This document shows, one piece after another, positions 6,979-13,916 of a stretch of DNA of 20,823 nt (position 1 is its first letter; every line of letters starts with the position of its first letter). The notes under the pieces are model-generated. The model saw only the letters and a list, made by a program, of their open reading frames with translations, ran no database searches and was not told the origin of the DNA. The position numbers and the translations under genes were made by a program. The stretch comes from JBOGXB01 sp050694215 (GTDB lineage Bacteria; Actinomycetota; CADDZG01; WHSQ01): contig JBOGXB010000037.1 in assembly GCA_050694215.1 (NCBI GenBank), positions 1 through 20,823 on the forward strand, written 5' to 3'.

Positions 6979-7950
6979 TCACGCCCCTGTTCTCGAGATT
7001 CGGAACTCGGTCCACAGCGGGTAGTGGTCCGATAGCTTCCAGGACAGCGCTTGGGGGTCATTGGTCGCGATGGCTTGCATGAAGTCGAAGAAACCCGCGT
7101 TCCCTTCGTACCGGAGTGTCAGGACGGGTACATCGCCGGCTTCACAGAACCATGCGATCTGGTCATAGAACTTGTCCTTCCCCGCCTCGAAGATCGTGCG
7201 CGGGATGCCCTCGAGCTCCTTCGGTGGTCGCAGGCCTGTCGACGTAAACGCTTCGTAATTGGGGTCGTCCTGGCGGTCGATGTTGAAATCACCCAGAACG
7301 ATGAGGTTGTGGCCCCACGAGTCCTCGCGCTTCGCCCAATCCGCGAGCCACCGGGCTATGCCGCGGAGCTCATCCGTTCTGTCTGCCGAGGACTCTCCAT
7401 ACACGACATGGAGGGTGACGAGGATCAACGTCTGCCTGCCGGAGGCGAGGCTAATCGCGTAGGGCGTTCGAGCGAACTGACGGTGCAGCACCTCAGGCGA
7501 CGAATGATTGATCCATTCCTCGGGCACGACGACCTCGCATGCGAGCCCTGACGGCTTGACCCTGCGGGTATCGAAGACAAAGGCCATACGCTCGTCGTTG
7601 CCTCTGGCGCCGACCGTGACATCGGTGAGGATCAGTCCCCAATCCGGACCCAGCCGCTTCAACATGTGGCGCAATGCCTTGATGCTGCCCTTCACCTCCT
7701 GGATCGCTACGACGTCGAAACGCGACACGATCTCCTCGATGAACAGCAGCGACTGCAGATCGCGCTTGGGGGAGTCCTCGTCGCGGGCCTCCCACCTCTC
7801 TGTCAGATCACCGAATGCTCGGATGTTCCATGTCGCCACGAGCAGGTTGTCATCCAGTCGCTTGGGAGGGATCACCTGGTCGAGCGACTCGCGCAGCCTC
7901 ATGAGCCGCTCCGCGACTCGCTTGGGCGGGGCGTCGACGATCGTTGGCAT
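6979..7950 (-). CDS. Endonuclease/exonuclease/phosphatase (EEP) family protein
   Basis: A 323-residue protein with the full set of EEP (DNase I-like) catalytic motifs in order: Asn42 in ATWNIRAF, Glu85 in AIQEVKG, His181 in TLHVVYG, Asp221/Asn223 in GDFNIDR, Asp263 in FYDQIAWF and the C-terminal Asp308-His309 pair in SDHYPLW. The enzyme should therefore be an active Mg-dependent phosphodiesterase. The family covers DNases, AP endonucleases, inositol phosphatases and sphingomyelinases, and I cannot choose among them. There is no secretion signal, so an intracellular nucleic-acid or phospholipid target is more likely. Its ATG overlaps the stop of the membrane-protein gene by one base (TGATG), indicating translational coupling. 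About 75 bases separate it from the caspase-like gene. Confidence 0.9.
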   Translation of the reverse strand: MPTIVDAPPKRVAERLMRLRESLDQVIPPKRLDDNLLVATWNIRAFGDLTERWEARDEDSPKRDLQSLLFIEEIVSRFDVVAIQEVKGSIKALRHMLKRLGPDWGLILTDVTVGARGNDERMAFVFDTRRVKPSGLACEVVVPEEWINHSSPEVLHRQFARTPYAISLASGRQTLILVTLHVVYGESSADRTDELRGIARWLADWAKREDSWGHNLIVLGDFNIDRQDDPNYEAFTSTGLRPPKELEGIPRTIFEAGKDKFYDQIAWFCEAGDVPVLTLRYEGNAGFFDFMQAIATNDPQALSWKLSDHYPLWTEFRISRTGA

Positions 7951-9179
7951 CAGAGGGTCGCCGCTCCGCCCGGTTCGGCTTCGGTGGTCCCCTCCACTCG
8001 CCTGCGCCCCTCGCGCTGCCCTTCTGATCCCTCCATATCCTGCATGCCGGCGCCGGAAGTGGATGCAACGCCCATGGCTTGCGGAGTCACCTGTGTGAGT
8101 GTGTCCTGGGCCAAACGCTCGCTGAACCCGGCAAGGAACGCGATGCCGGCGAGGAAGTACAGCGTCTTGACCGGCGATCCGGTAGGTCCGGAGATGTTCA
8201 GCAGGTCGCCGGATATCAGGACGTAGAGGGCCAACCCGAGGATCCCGCCGAGGAGTGGGCGGAAAGCACCAAGTAGTCGCAGCGAGTTGTGCTCCGCCGT
8301 GTGATTGAGTTTCAGACGGTCGGTGGTCAGGCGGTGCATGACGCTCACGAGCGCACCCACTCCGCCCGCCCCTAACGTCATCAGGATCCGAGAGAACTCG
8401 TTCTCATCGATCGAGCTTCCGAGCAACCCGATCCCGGCCAGCACCGCCAGGAGCGTGAGCAGACCACCGATCATCCCTTGGCAATAAGCCAGTTGAGCTC
8501 CCCAAATCGCACTACGCATGTACTGCTCCTGCGCGCCGTCGAGGTGTTCCCTGGCGGTCGCCATGGCCCTCTCGATACGTTTCCTACGCTCGCCTTCTGG
8601 CGCGCCCTGCTGAGAGTCGAGGACAGAGAGCAGATAGACGATCAGTGAGTACATCAAGCGCAAGACCATGCGAGCGTTCGTGCTACGAAGAAGCTGCTTG
8701 CTCCTGCGGGCGAGCGAGCTGCAGCGCCACAACGTCTCCTCGAACTCAGGCGTCACGAGTGCGACGCGTTCGGGGGGGTAGCGCACGTGGATCGTGAGAC
8801 TGCCTCCGCCCTTACCCTTTCCCCGCAGGCGTCTAACGCCGCCCTCTCTTTCGCGTTTGGGTTTTTCCTGCAAGAGGAGCGCACCTGCCTCAATGTCCTG
8901 CGCTACGAACGATTCCTCGATCTCACCATTTGTCTTCCTGTAAGAACGCACGAGTTTGGGGAGATACGAGCCGTAGACAGCACGCGATCTCTCGTCATTG
9001 TTCGAGCGCTTCCGGCTCAGTCGAGTCGCTTCGATCAACTGGTCCACGGTCACAGTGCTCGAGTCGATCGCCGAGTCATAGTCCGGAATCGCTCCGCGCG
9101 CTTCCTCGCGCACGTCTACCTGCCCGGATGCACCCAGCGCGTCCGCGACTTCCTGGACCGACTTCTCTCGTACCGCCAT
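7950..9179 (-). CDS. Uncharacterised four-helix membrane protein with large cytosolic N-terminal region
   Basis: A 409-residue protein I do not recognise at family level. Residues 1-230 are polar, with a basic patch near 105-125 and a moderately hydrophobic segment at about 171-187 (MVLRLMYSLIVYLLSVL) that could be amphipathic or a further helix. Four membrane helices follow at about 234-254, 265-281, 304-324 and 338-353. The last ends in AFLAGFSERLAQD, a motif that looks functional. The C-terminal 55 residues are hydrophilic and probably disordered. ATG 9179 is preferred over a GTG at 9236, since the longer form would overlap the protease gene upstream. It lies five bases after the C1 protease stop and overlaps the EEP start, so it belongs to the operon. 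It could be a membrane sensor or anchor, or a pore-forming effector; this is inference. Confidence 0.75.
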   Translation of the reverse strand: MAVREKSVQEVADALGASGQVDVREEARGAIPDYDSAIDSSTVTVDQLIEATRLSRKRSNNDERSRAVYGSYLPKLVRSYRKTNGEIEESFVAQDIEAGALLLQEKPKREREGGVRRLRGKGKGGGSLTIHVRYPPERVALVTPEFEETLWRCSSLARRSKQLLRSTNARMVLRLMYSLIVYLLSVLDSQQGAPEGERRKRIERAMATAREHLDGAQEQYMRSAIWGAQLAYCQGMIGGLLTLLAVLAGIGLLGSSIDENEFSRILMTLGAGGVGALVSVMHRLTTDRLKLNHTAEHNSLRLLGAFRPLLGGILGLALYVLISGDLLNISGPTGSPVKTLYFLAGIAFLAGFSERLAQDTLTQVTPQAMGVASTSGAGMQDMEGSEGQREGRRRVEGTTEAEPGGAATL

Positions 9180-9184
9180 GATCC

Positions 9185-10057
9185 CTACTTGAACTCGCCG
9201 GTGTCGACCCACTCGTGCTTCAGGATCGACCACCAATCCACCGCGAGACCCCTCATCACGTAGTCGTAGGGCAGCCAGCCATAGCCGTTATCGCCCCAGC
9301 CCCTCCCCCACGAGTTGCGGATCAACAGCGCACCTGTCGTCTTTGCTCTCGAACCCGTGTGGGTGATGACCTTGCCGTCGTCATAACCCACAGCATCGAT
9401 CGCGTGACCACCGGCCACCTTCTCGCCCGCCGCTGGGAACGGGATCTCGCCGTTGGAGTCCGCCTGGGAGATCGAGCTATAGACGGTGAAACCGAACATC
9501 GACGGGATGCTCGATGCGAGGTGTGTCTTGATCCGATTGAGCAGCTCGTCGCGCGGAGTACCCGGAGGGTCGAAGCGGAAGTACCGCAGAGCCTGGTAGT
9601 TCTGCCCGAACGCATAAGCGAACGGGGACGGCTCCTTGTCGAAGTCGCTCGTCCTGTACGGCCAGTACTCCTCAGGCGGCACTCCAAAGCACTTGAGCGC
9701 GCCCATCGTCGTGCGTAGGAACGCGCCGGTGTCCCCCGTCCAGTGAAGAAGGTTACGAGTGACCTTGTAGAGGAACAGACGCGACCCCTCGATGTGGGTC
9801 CCGAATGCCTTGCGTTCGAAGTACTCGACCAGGCCCACGCCCGCCTGCGCTGTGCAGGATCCGATCTGGCCTTGGTTCTCGATCGGAGAGCACCACTTCC
9901 TCAGATCCACAGTGGCCGGGAGAGCCTGCGGTCCCATGTCGGGCGCCACCGTCTTGATAAGCAGATCGCTCATTTCTGGGTCCTCGGGGGCGAGGTCCCT
10001 GAAGTCCGGCCGGTCGGGCAGCCATCCCATTCCGTAACCATTGAGCCTCTCCGACAT
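9185..10057 (-). CDS. Papain-like cysteine protease (peptidase family C1), cytosolic
   Basis: A 290-residue protein with the C1 catalytic set. The oxyanion Gln62 and nucleophile Cys68 lie in IENQGQIGSCTAQAG, His218 in AGGHAIDAVGYDD, and Asn248 in LIRNSWGRGWGDNGYGW. The N-terminus carries GMGWLPDRPDFRD, a motif I associate with bacterial cytosolic-looking C1 proteases. There is no signal peptide and no long inhibitory propeptide of the papain I29 type. Restraint could instead come from the chagasin-like protein encoded about 900 bases upstream. ATG 10057 is chosen because GGGAGG stands five bases before it; an alternative start at 10087 has no such site. It is the first gene of the tight operon that continues with the membrane protein, EEP enzyme, caspase and alpha/beta hydrolase. 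An upstream region rich in TGGCA palindromes probably controls it. Confidence 0.92.
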   Translation of the reverse strand: MSERLNGYGMGWLPDRPDFRDLAPEDPEMSDLLIKTVAPDMGPQALPATVDLRKWCSPIENQGQIGSCTAQAGVGLVEYFERKAFGTHIEGSRLFLYKVTRNLLHWTGDTGAFLRTTMGALKCFGVPPEEYWPYRTSDFDKEPSPFAYAFGQNYQALRYFRFDPPGTPRDELLNRIKTHLASSIPSMFGFTVYSSISQADSNGEIPFPAAGEKVAGGHAIDAVGYDDGKVITHTGSRAKTTGALLIRNSWGRGWGDNGYGWLPYDYVMRGLAVDWWSILKHEWVDTGEFK

Positions 10058-10126
10058 AACGGCCTCCCATCTGTCGACTACGACCACGCGTTCGCGGTCT
10101 CACGTCGGGGATCACGCTAGGAAGCT

Positions 10127-10189
10127 GGGACACGCGGGTCCCTGCCAAGGGGTGGCAGAGATATGACGAGGTTTGGCAGGGTCATGCCA
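10127..10189. promoter_or_regulatory. Palindrome-rich putative operator region upstream of the C1 protease operon
   Basis: Three inverted repeats lie between the LuxR-type regulator gene and the protease gene: GGGAC-N6-GTCCC (10127-10142), TGCCA-N5-TGGCA (10143-10157) and TGGCA-N6-TGCCA (10174-10189). Four TGGCA/TGCCA half-sites in about 47 bases suggest a dimeric regulator site, most simply for the adjacent LuxR-type protein. No convincing -35/-10 pair with good spacing could be fixed for the minus-strand operon. Confidence 0.5.
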
Positions 10190-10220
10190 CGTGACTGGGG
10201 AGTGGTAGGGATCGGTGGTC

Positions 10221-10844
10221 TTAGTCGATCAGCCCCCACCCGGCAGCGCGGACGAGAGCCTCGGTTCGGTTGTGCACCCCCATCCGGTCGTAGATCTGGT
10301 GGAGGATCCGGTACATCTCCCGTTCGGAGTAGCCGGAGTCGCGGGCGAGCTTCGTGACGGTGCCTCCGTGCGCCAGGACACGGATCCAGGCTGCCTCCCG
10401 CTGCGACACCGGACAATCGTTCGGGGCAACCCGTGCCGTCGTAACGATGTCTCTCGCGAGATGGGTCGGCATCGCGGTGATCCCTCGAAGGGCCATCCGC
10501 AAAACGTCGATGAGCTCCTCGAACGACGAAGATCGTGAGATGCAGGCCGTCGCACCCGCTCTCAAGGCCTCCGCGAAAGACCGAGCGGTGCGTTTCTCGG
10601 TGATGACGACGACCACGACTTCGGGATTGATCGTGCGAGCCTCAGTGACCCAAATCAGCTCGTGAGGCCCTGAAGTCGTCACTATCGCCGCGCGCTCACC
10701 GCCCAGCCGCGCCCATGTCAGCAGATCCTGCGACTCCTCGACGGGGAATCCCGCCTCGTGCAGCCCGACCCGAAGGCCTCGTCGGAATAGTGCGTTCTCG
10801 TCGATCACGGCGAGTGGGATCACTCGCAGCCTCTTCTCTCGCAT
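10221..10844 (-). CDS. LuxR/NarL-type regulator with degenerate receiver domain
   Basis: A 207-residue protein with response-regulator layout: an N-terminal receiver-like domain (about 8-120) and a C-terminal LuxR-type helix-turn-helix (about 145-205: CPVSQREAAWIRVLAHG, then TVTKLARDSGYSEREMYRILHQIYDRMGV, given here only as landmarks). The receiver keeps an acidic pair (Asp15, Glu16). At the position where the phosphorylated Asp is expected it reads AAIVTTSG, with Thr or Ser instead, and the usual Lys is replaced by Arg104. It is therefore probably not controlled by phosphorylation but by a ligand, a partner or its own abundance. ATG 10844 has a weak ribosome site; a GTG at 10823 with AAGAGG before it is an alternative. 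The gene precedes the protease operon by 163 bases on the same strand, and the gap holds TGGCA palindromes, so it is the likely pathway regulator. Confidence 0.85.
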   Translation of the reverse strand: MREKRLRVIPLAVIDENALFRRGLRVGLHEAGFPVEESQDLLTWARLGGERAAIVTTSGPHELIWVTEARTINPEVVVVVITEKRTARSFAEALRAGATACISRSSSFEELIDVLRMALRGITAMPTHLARDIVTTARVAPNDCPVSQREAAWIRVLAHGGTVTKLARDSGYSEREMYRILHQIYDRMGVHNRTEALVRAAGWGLID

Positions 10845-10892
10845 GCCCGCTCTGCCGCGTGATCAATCTCTCAAAGAATGCCGAGCCCGCGC

Positions 10893-10910
10893 TTCCCCCG
10901 AACGGGGGAA
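10893..10910 (-). terminator. Hairpin downstream of the chagasin-like gene
   Basis: TTCCCCC and GGGGGAA form a perfect seven-pair stem with a four-base loop, in the gap between the inhibitor gene and the regulator gene. On the minus strand the following bases are GC-rich, so a U tract is missing. It could be an attenuating or 3'-protecting hairpin rather than a classic intrinsic terminator. Confidence 0.45.
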
Positions 10911-10976
10911 TCTGACAACCCCATCGGTGGAGGCGAGCGAACCCAAATGCCCACCTTTGCACCGATCGAGTCCCCT

Positions 10977-11282
10977 CTATCTGACCTGCACGTCGATCCG
11001 GCGCTCCTCGAGGTTCGTGTCCTCCCATGGACGGCGGTAGGCGAACGCGAGCGAATAGCGACCACCAGACTCCGCCACAAGTTTGAAATGCTGGGTCCCA
11101 GGGGAGCCGGGCGCGCCACCTCCCGCGCGAGTCTCGTCGGATATCAGCGAGATCGCGTCGAGCTGCTGTTGCAGCTCCCACCGATAGCCAGTGGTGAAGT
11201 TTCCTTCGAGGACGATCTCGAAGGTCTCTCCGGCCTCGACGACGATCTCAGTCGGATCGCGAAACGATTGCACTAGATTCAC
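10977..11282 (-). CDS. Chagasin-like (inhibitor family I42) cysteine protease inhibitor
   Basis: A 101-residue protein with the three inhibitory loops of the chagasin family in order: loop L2 as GNFTTGYRW (family NPTTGY), loop L4 as RAGGGAPG (family GxGG-like), and loop L6 as YRRPWE (family RPW/F). Chagasins insert these loops into the active-site cleft of papain-family C1 proteases. The start is a GTG at 11282 with no clear Shine-Dalgarno sequence, and no better in-frame start is visible. There is no signal peptide, so the inhibitor should be cytosolic, the same compartment as the C1 protease encoded just downstream on the same strand. It lies 28 bases after the small basic protein gene and may be co-transcribed with it. 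The match to the I42 loops is seen directly; pairing with the neighbouring protease is inference. Confidence 0.85.
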   Translation of the reverse strand: MNLVQSFRDPTEIVVEAGETFEIVLEGNFTTGYRWELQQQLDAISLISDETRAGGGAPGSPGTQHFKLVAESGGRYSLAFAYRRPWEDTNLEERRIDVQVR

Positions 11283-11310
11283 GTAGATCGGCGAGTCCGG
11301 GCTAGCTCGC

Positions 11311-11580
11311 CTAGCGGATGGCCTGGATCAGGTCCCACTTACCCATCTTCGATCTACCGGGGATTCCCTTCCTCTTCGCCACCTTGTAGAGGTCCCGGCG
11401 AGTCCGGTCCTCGAGCGCGCGTCCAGGCTTCCCTCCGCGCTGTCTCGACTTCGCCGCCTGCCTTCCGAGATCCCTACGGGTCTCCTTGGGAAGCTTGGAG
11501 ATCGTCTTCTTCGAGCGTGCGGCCCTCTGAGCCCTCTGCATGTTCTTCTTGGCCGCACGTCGCTGCTTCTGAGTGGCCAT
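11311..11580 (-). CDS. Small basic protein with Rho N-terminal/SAP-like C-terminal motif
   Basis: An 89-residue, very Lys/Arg-rich protein. Residues 1-55 are mostly basic and polar and probably disordered. Residues about 60-89 (LYKVAKRKGIPGRSKMGKWD and the final LIQAIR) fit the small helix-loop-helix fold shared by the Rho N-terminal domain and SAP-like nucleic-acid-binding motifs. It is probably a DNA- or RNA-binding accessory protein. GGGAGG lies 8 bases before the ATG at 11580; an adjacent GTG at 11583 is also possible. It precedes the chagasin-like gene by 28 bases on the same strand. Confidence 0.75.
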   Translation of the reverse strand: MATQKQRRAAKKNMQRAQRAARSKKTISKLPKETRRDLGRQAAKSRQRGGKPGRALEDRTRRDLYKVAKRKGIPGRSKMGKWDLIQAIR

Positions 11581-11594
11581 CACTACAACCTCCC

Positions 11595-11622
11595 TTTATA
11601 GCGACGTAGTGCCATCCTTCAA
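11595..11622 (-). promoter_or_regulatory. Possible promoter of the small basic protein gene
   Basis: On the minus strand TTGAAG (11622-11617) and TATAAA (11600-11595) are separated by 16 bases in an AT-rich patch. The -10 lies so close to the ribosome site (GGGAGG) that the leader would be only about ten bases, which lowers confidence. Confidence 0.35.
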
Positions 11623-11650
11623 TAGCTCATGCATACCCACTTGGAGCCTT

Positions 11651-12460
11651 TTAGGCACCGGCTTCCGAATCACTCGTAAGCCTTTGGGATAGCGACGAGT
11701 AGGCGTCCGCTTGTGCTCGGACCTCTTCGACATCGCGAGTAAGGCTTTCTTTATCTCTGGTCAGACCGGCCACCCTCTGTTTGAGAGCCGCCTCCGCTTC
11801 GAGTAACCGGCGCACCTCGGCACGCGCCTTGCGCACCTTCTCAAGGGCCTCCTCCTCGGCGGATTCCCTGAGCTGATCGGCTTGGGCCTCCGCCTCCTTT
11901 TTGATGCGCTTGCCTTCGCGCTGCGCCTCTCTCATCAACACGGCATACTCCGCGCGCACCTCAGTCCGGGCCTGCTTGGCAGCAGCTTCAGCACTCTGCT
12001 TGAGCCTCACCGACTCGGCCTCCGCTTCCGAGCGCAGGCGCTGTGCCTCTTTTCGGAGTCGCTCGGACTCTCCCTTCGCGGCCTGGATACTCTGGGCGGC
12101 CTCACGCTCGGCCTGGGAGCGCATCCGGCTCATCTCGTCCTCGGCCTCCGCCAGCTCGTCTGTAGCCCGGTCCCTGGTGATCGACGCGTCGGCCTGGGCC
12201 TCCTGTGAGATCCTGTCGGCCGCCGCACGCGCCATCTGGAGCAGCTTTCCCGCCTCGGATCCCAGCGCTTTGAAGGGCCGCTCGGATTCCGCTGCAAGCT
12301 CCTTCGAGGCAGCGGTTAGACGGCGCATCTCGTCGGCCACTACTGCGACGAAGGCATCCACCTCGTCCCTGTCGTAGCCGCGCACCCGAACCGGGAATTC
12401 CGTCTTCGTGATGCCTTCGGCCGAAATCTCGTGTACCTCCCGCCTCAGATCACTATCCAT
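11651..12460 (-). CDS. DivIVA-like coiled-coil protein
   Basis: A 269-residue protein. Residues about 18-50 hold a DivIVA-type membrane/polar-targeting motif (FPVRVRGYDRDEVDAFV), and nearly all the rest is a charged Ala/Glu/Arg-rich coiled coil to about residue 262. DivIVA and related Wag31 proteins scaffold polar growth and division or recruit partners at curved membranes in Gram-positive bacteria. The N-terminus here has an extra ten or so polar residues before the motif. Its start overlaps the end of the upstream DivIVA-like gene by eight bases, so the two are translationally coupled and may form mixed filaments. It ends 71 bases before the basic-protein gene. Confidence 0.82.
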   Translation of the reverse strand: MDSDLRREVHEISAEGITKTEFPVRVRGYDRDEVDAFVAVVADEMRRLTAASKELAAESERPFKALGSEAGKLLQMARAAADRISQEAQADASITRDRATDELAEAEDEMSRMRSQAEREAAQSIQAAKGESERLRKEAQRLRSEAEAESVRLKQSAEAAAKQARTEVRAEYAVLMREAQREGKRIKKEAEAQADQLRESAEEEALEKVRKARAEVRRLLEAEAALKQRVAGLTRDKESLTRDVEEVRAQADAYSSLSQRLTSDSEAGA

Positions 12461-13079
12461 CGCCGCGCCCCCCTGTCGTTACTTCACGAGATGAGGCTTC
12501 CTCCTCATCGCTCACATCGATCTCGTCCTCGACCTCCTTCTCGCCGAGCATCACAGCCTCGACGTCGCCTACCTCGCCCGGACTCGCCTCGATCTGCTCT
12601 ACTTCCTCATCGAGCTGCTCGACAACCGAAAGCAGTCTGCGATTGAGAGTCTGTGCTCTGCGTCTGGCGTGATCCTCCGCCTCCCGCATCTGGTCCAGCT
12701 TCGCTTCCGCCTGCTCGACCACCCACTCTGCCTGGAGCTTCGCTTCGGCTCGTACCCGCTCGGACTCCTGTTCCGCGTCTTGACGCAGGCGTTTGACTGT
12801 GGCTCGTGCCTGCTCCTTGATCTTCTCGGCCTCGGTCTCCGCCTCCGTCACGATCCGCTCGGCCCAGTCGCGCGAGTGCTGCAAGAGCTCTCCGAGCTCG
12901 TCTCCGACGCGCTGGTAAACGTCGACTACGCGCGCGTGGGCGTCATCCCGCTCAATCTTGAGCTGTTCGATCTCGTCGCTCAGACGCTGGAGCAGTGCCT
13001 CGACTTCGCTCTTGGTGTAGCCACGCAGCGCGGTGGGGAGCCGGGGTCCTTCGGCAGATCCTGAATCTGTGTGCGGCAC
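12453..13079 (-). CDS. DivIVA-like coiled-coil protein with acidic tail
   Basis: A 208-residue protein. A short DivIVA-type motif lies at about residues 15-41 (LPTALRGYTKSEVEALL), followed by coiled coil to about 155 and a strongly acidic Glu/Asp-rich tail (about 160-195). GTG 13079 is preferred over GTG 13085 because AGGAGG stands six bases before the former and abuts the latter. It overlaps the second DivIVA-like gene by eight bases. The two proteins share layout but not length, and only this one has the acidic tail, so they are likely complementary subunits of one scaffold rather than a recent duplicate pair. Their role is inferred from the family. Confidence 0.8.
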   Translation of the reverse strand: MPHTDSGSAEGPRLPTALRGYTKSEVEALLQRLSDEIEQLKIERDDAHARVVDVYQRVGDELGELLQHSRDWAERIVTEAETEAEKIKEQARATVKRLRQDAEQESERVRAEAKLQAEWVVEQAEAKLDQMREAEDHARRRAQTLNRRLLSVVEQLDEEVEQIEASPGEVGDVEAVMLGEKEVEDEIDVSDEEEASSREVTTGGRGDG

Positions 13080-13146
13080 TTGCACCCTCCTGGGCGATCA
13101 CGCCATAGTTCAACCCCACAAGAGTGCGCCGCCAAATCGCTTCGGT

Positions 13147-13175
13147 AGTTTCGCTTCGTCCGCGAATCGTGTCAA
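13147..13175 (-). promoter_or_regulatory. Possible promoter for the DivIVA-like gene pair
   Basis: On the minus strand a perfect TTGACA (13175-13170) is followed after 17 bases by GAAACT (13152-13147), a poor -10. It sits about 70 bases upstream of the GTG at 13079. Apart from this the gap from 13086 to 13337 shows no gene or repeat that I can support. Confidence 0.3.
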
Positions 13176-13337
13176 ACAGCAGGACGTCTAATCCAGGGCG
13201 GGGCGCGCCGAAACCTCCGAAGCGCGTTCCTCCTGATCCATCATCGTGAGCAACCCATCGACTGGAGCATCCTCACGTTCGGCAAACAAAGACACGGAGG
13301 GCTGAAGGGTGGAAAGGCCCAAGTCGCTATCTAAGCG

Positions 13338-13730
13338 CTAGGCAACGATGCAGAACTCGTTGCCCTCGGGGTCTGCGAGCACGACCCAGGATCGATCGAC
13401 GCCCTGACCGACGTCCACCTGCCTCGCTCCGAGGGAGATGAGCCGTTCGACCGCGCCCTCGAACTCGTACTCGTCGACGTTGAGATCGAAGTGCACCCGG
13501 TTCTTGCCCTGCTTGGACTCCGGCACCCTCTGGAAGCAGATAGCGGGACCTTCGTCCGTGGGATGCTCGATCGACGCGACGTCCCCCTCGAGCTCGTCTA
13601 CCTCGTAACCGAGCGCCTCCGCCCAGAAGGGAGCGAGGCTGAGCGGATCGGAGCAATCGATCACGATCTCGTAGAAACGGATGGCCGAGCCGGGCCGCCG
13701 CAGGCTCGATGACATCTCCGCGATCGACAT
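13338..13730 (-). CDS. VOC (glyoxalase/bleomycin-resistance-fold) family protein
   Basis: A 130-residue single-module protein of the vicinal oxygen chelate superfamily. RFYEIVIDCSDPLSLAPFWA at about residues 18-37 is the usual first strand-helix, and VLADPEGNEFCIVA at the C-terminus is the classic closing strand. VHFDLNVDE supplies a candidate metal-binding His and acidic residues. Members include glyoxalases, dioxygenases and drug-binding proteins; which one this is cannot be told. GGGAG lies 8 bases before ATG 13730. It appears monocistronic. Confidence 0.85.
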   Translation of the reverse strand: MSIAEMSSSLRRPGSAIRFYEIVIDCSDPLSLAPFWAEALGYEVDELEGDVASIEHPTDEGPAICFQRVPESKQGKNRVHFDLNVDEYEFEGAVERLISLGARQVDVGQGVDRSWVVLADPEGNEFCIVA

Positions 13731-13870
13731 TCCCTCGGCTCCCGTGTTCGGCGTGGTTCAGACCATGGTCGAATCGGCGGAGCTCCAAGTCAAGAGCACG
13801 TGAGGACCATATCCATATGCCTTTGTGACTATCTGAGTGGGAATGGGGTGCTTCGGATCCTGCATGCCAA

Positions 13871-13894
13871 GGGCCGCCGCTTGCGCGGCGGCCC
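13871..13894 (-). terminator. Strong GC hairpin downstream of the serine protease gene
   Basis: GGGCCGCCGC and GCGGCGGCCC form a perfect ten-pair stem with a four-base TTGC loop. It begins about 22 bases after the protease stop in the minus direction. The following minus-strand bases start TTGGCATG, so the U tract is weak; it still looks like the 3' end of the protease transcript. Confidence 0.65.
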
Positions 13895-13916
13895 GCAATG
13901 CTCGGTCCCTCAGCTC

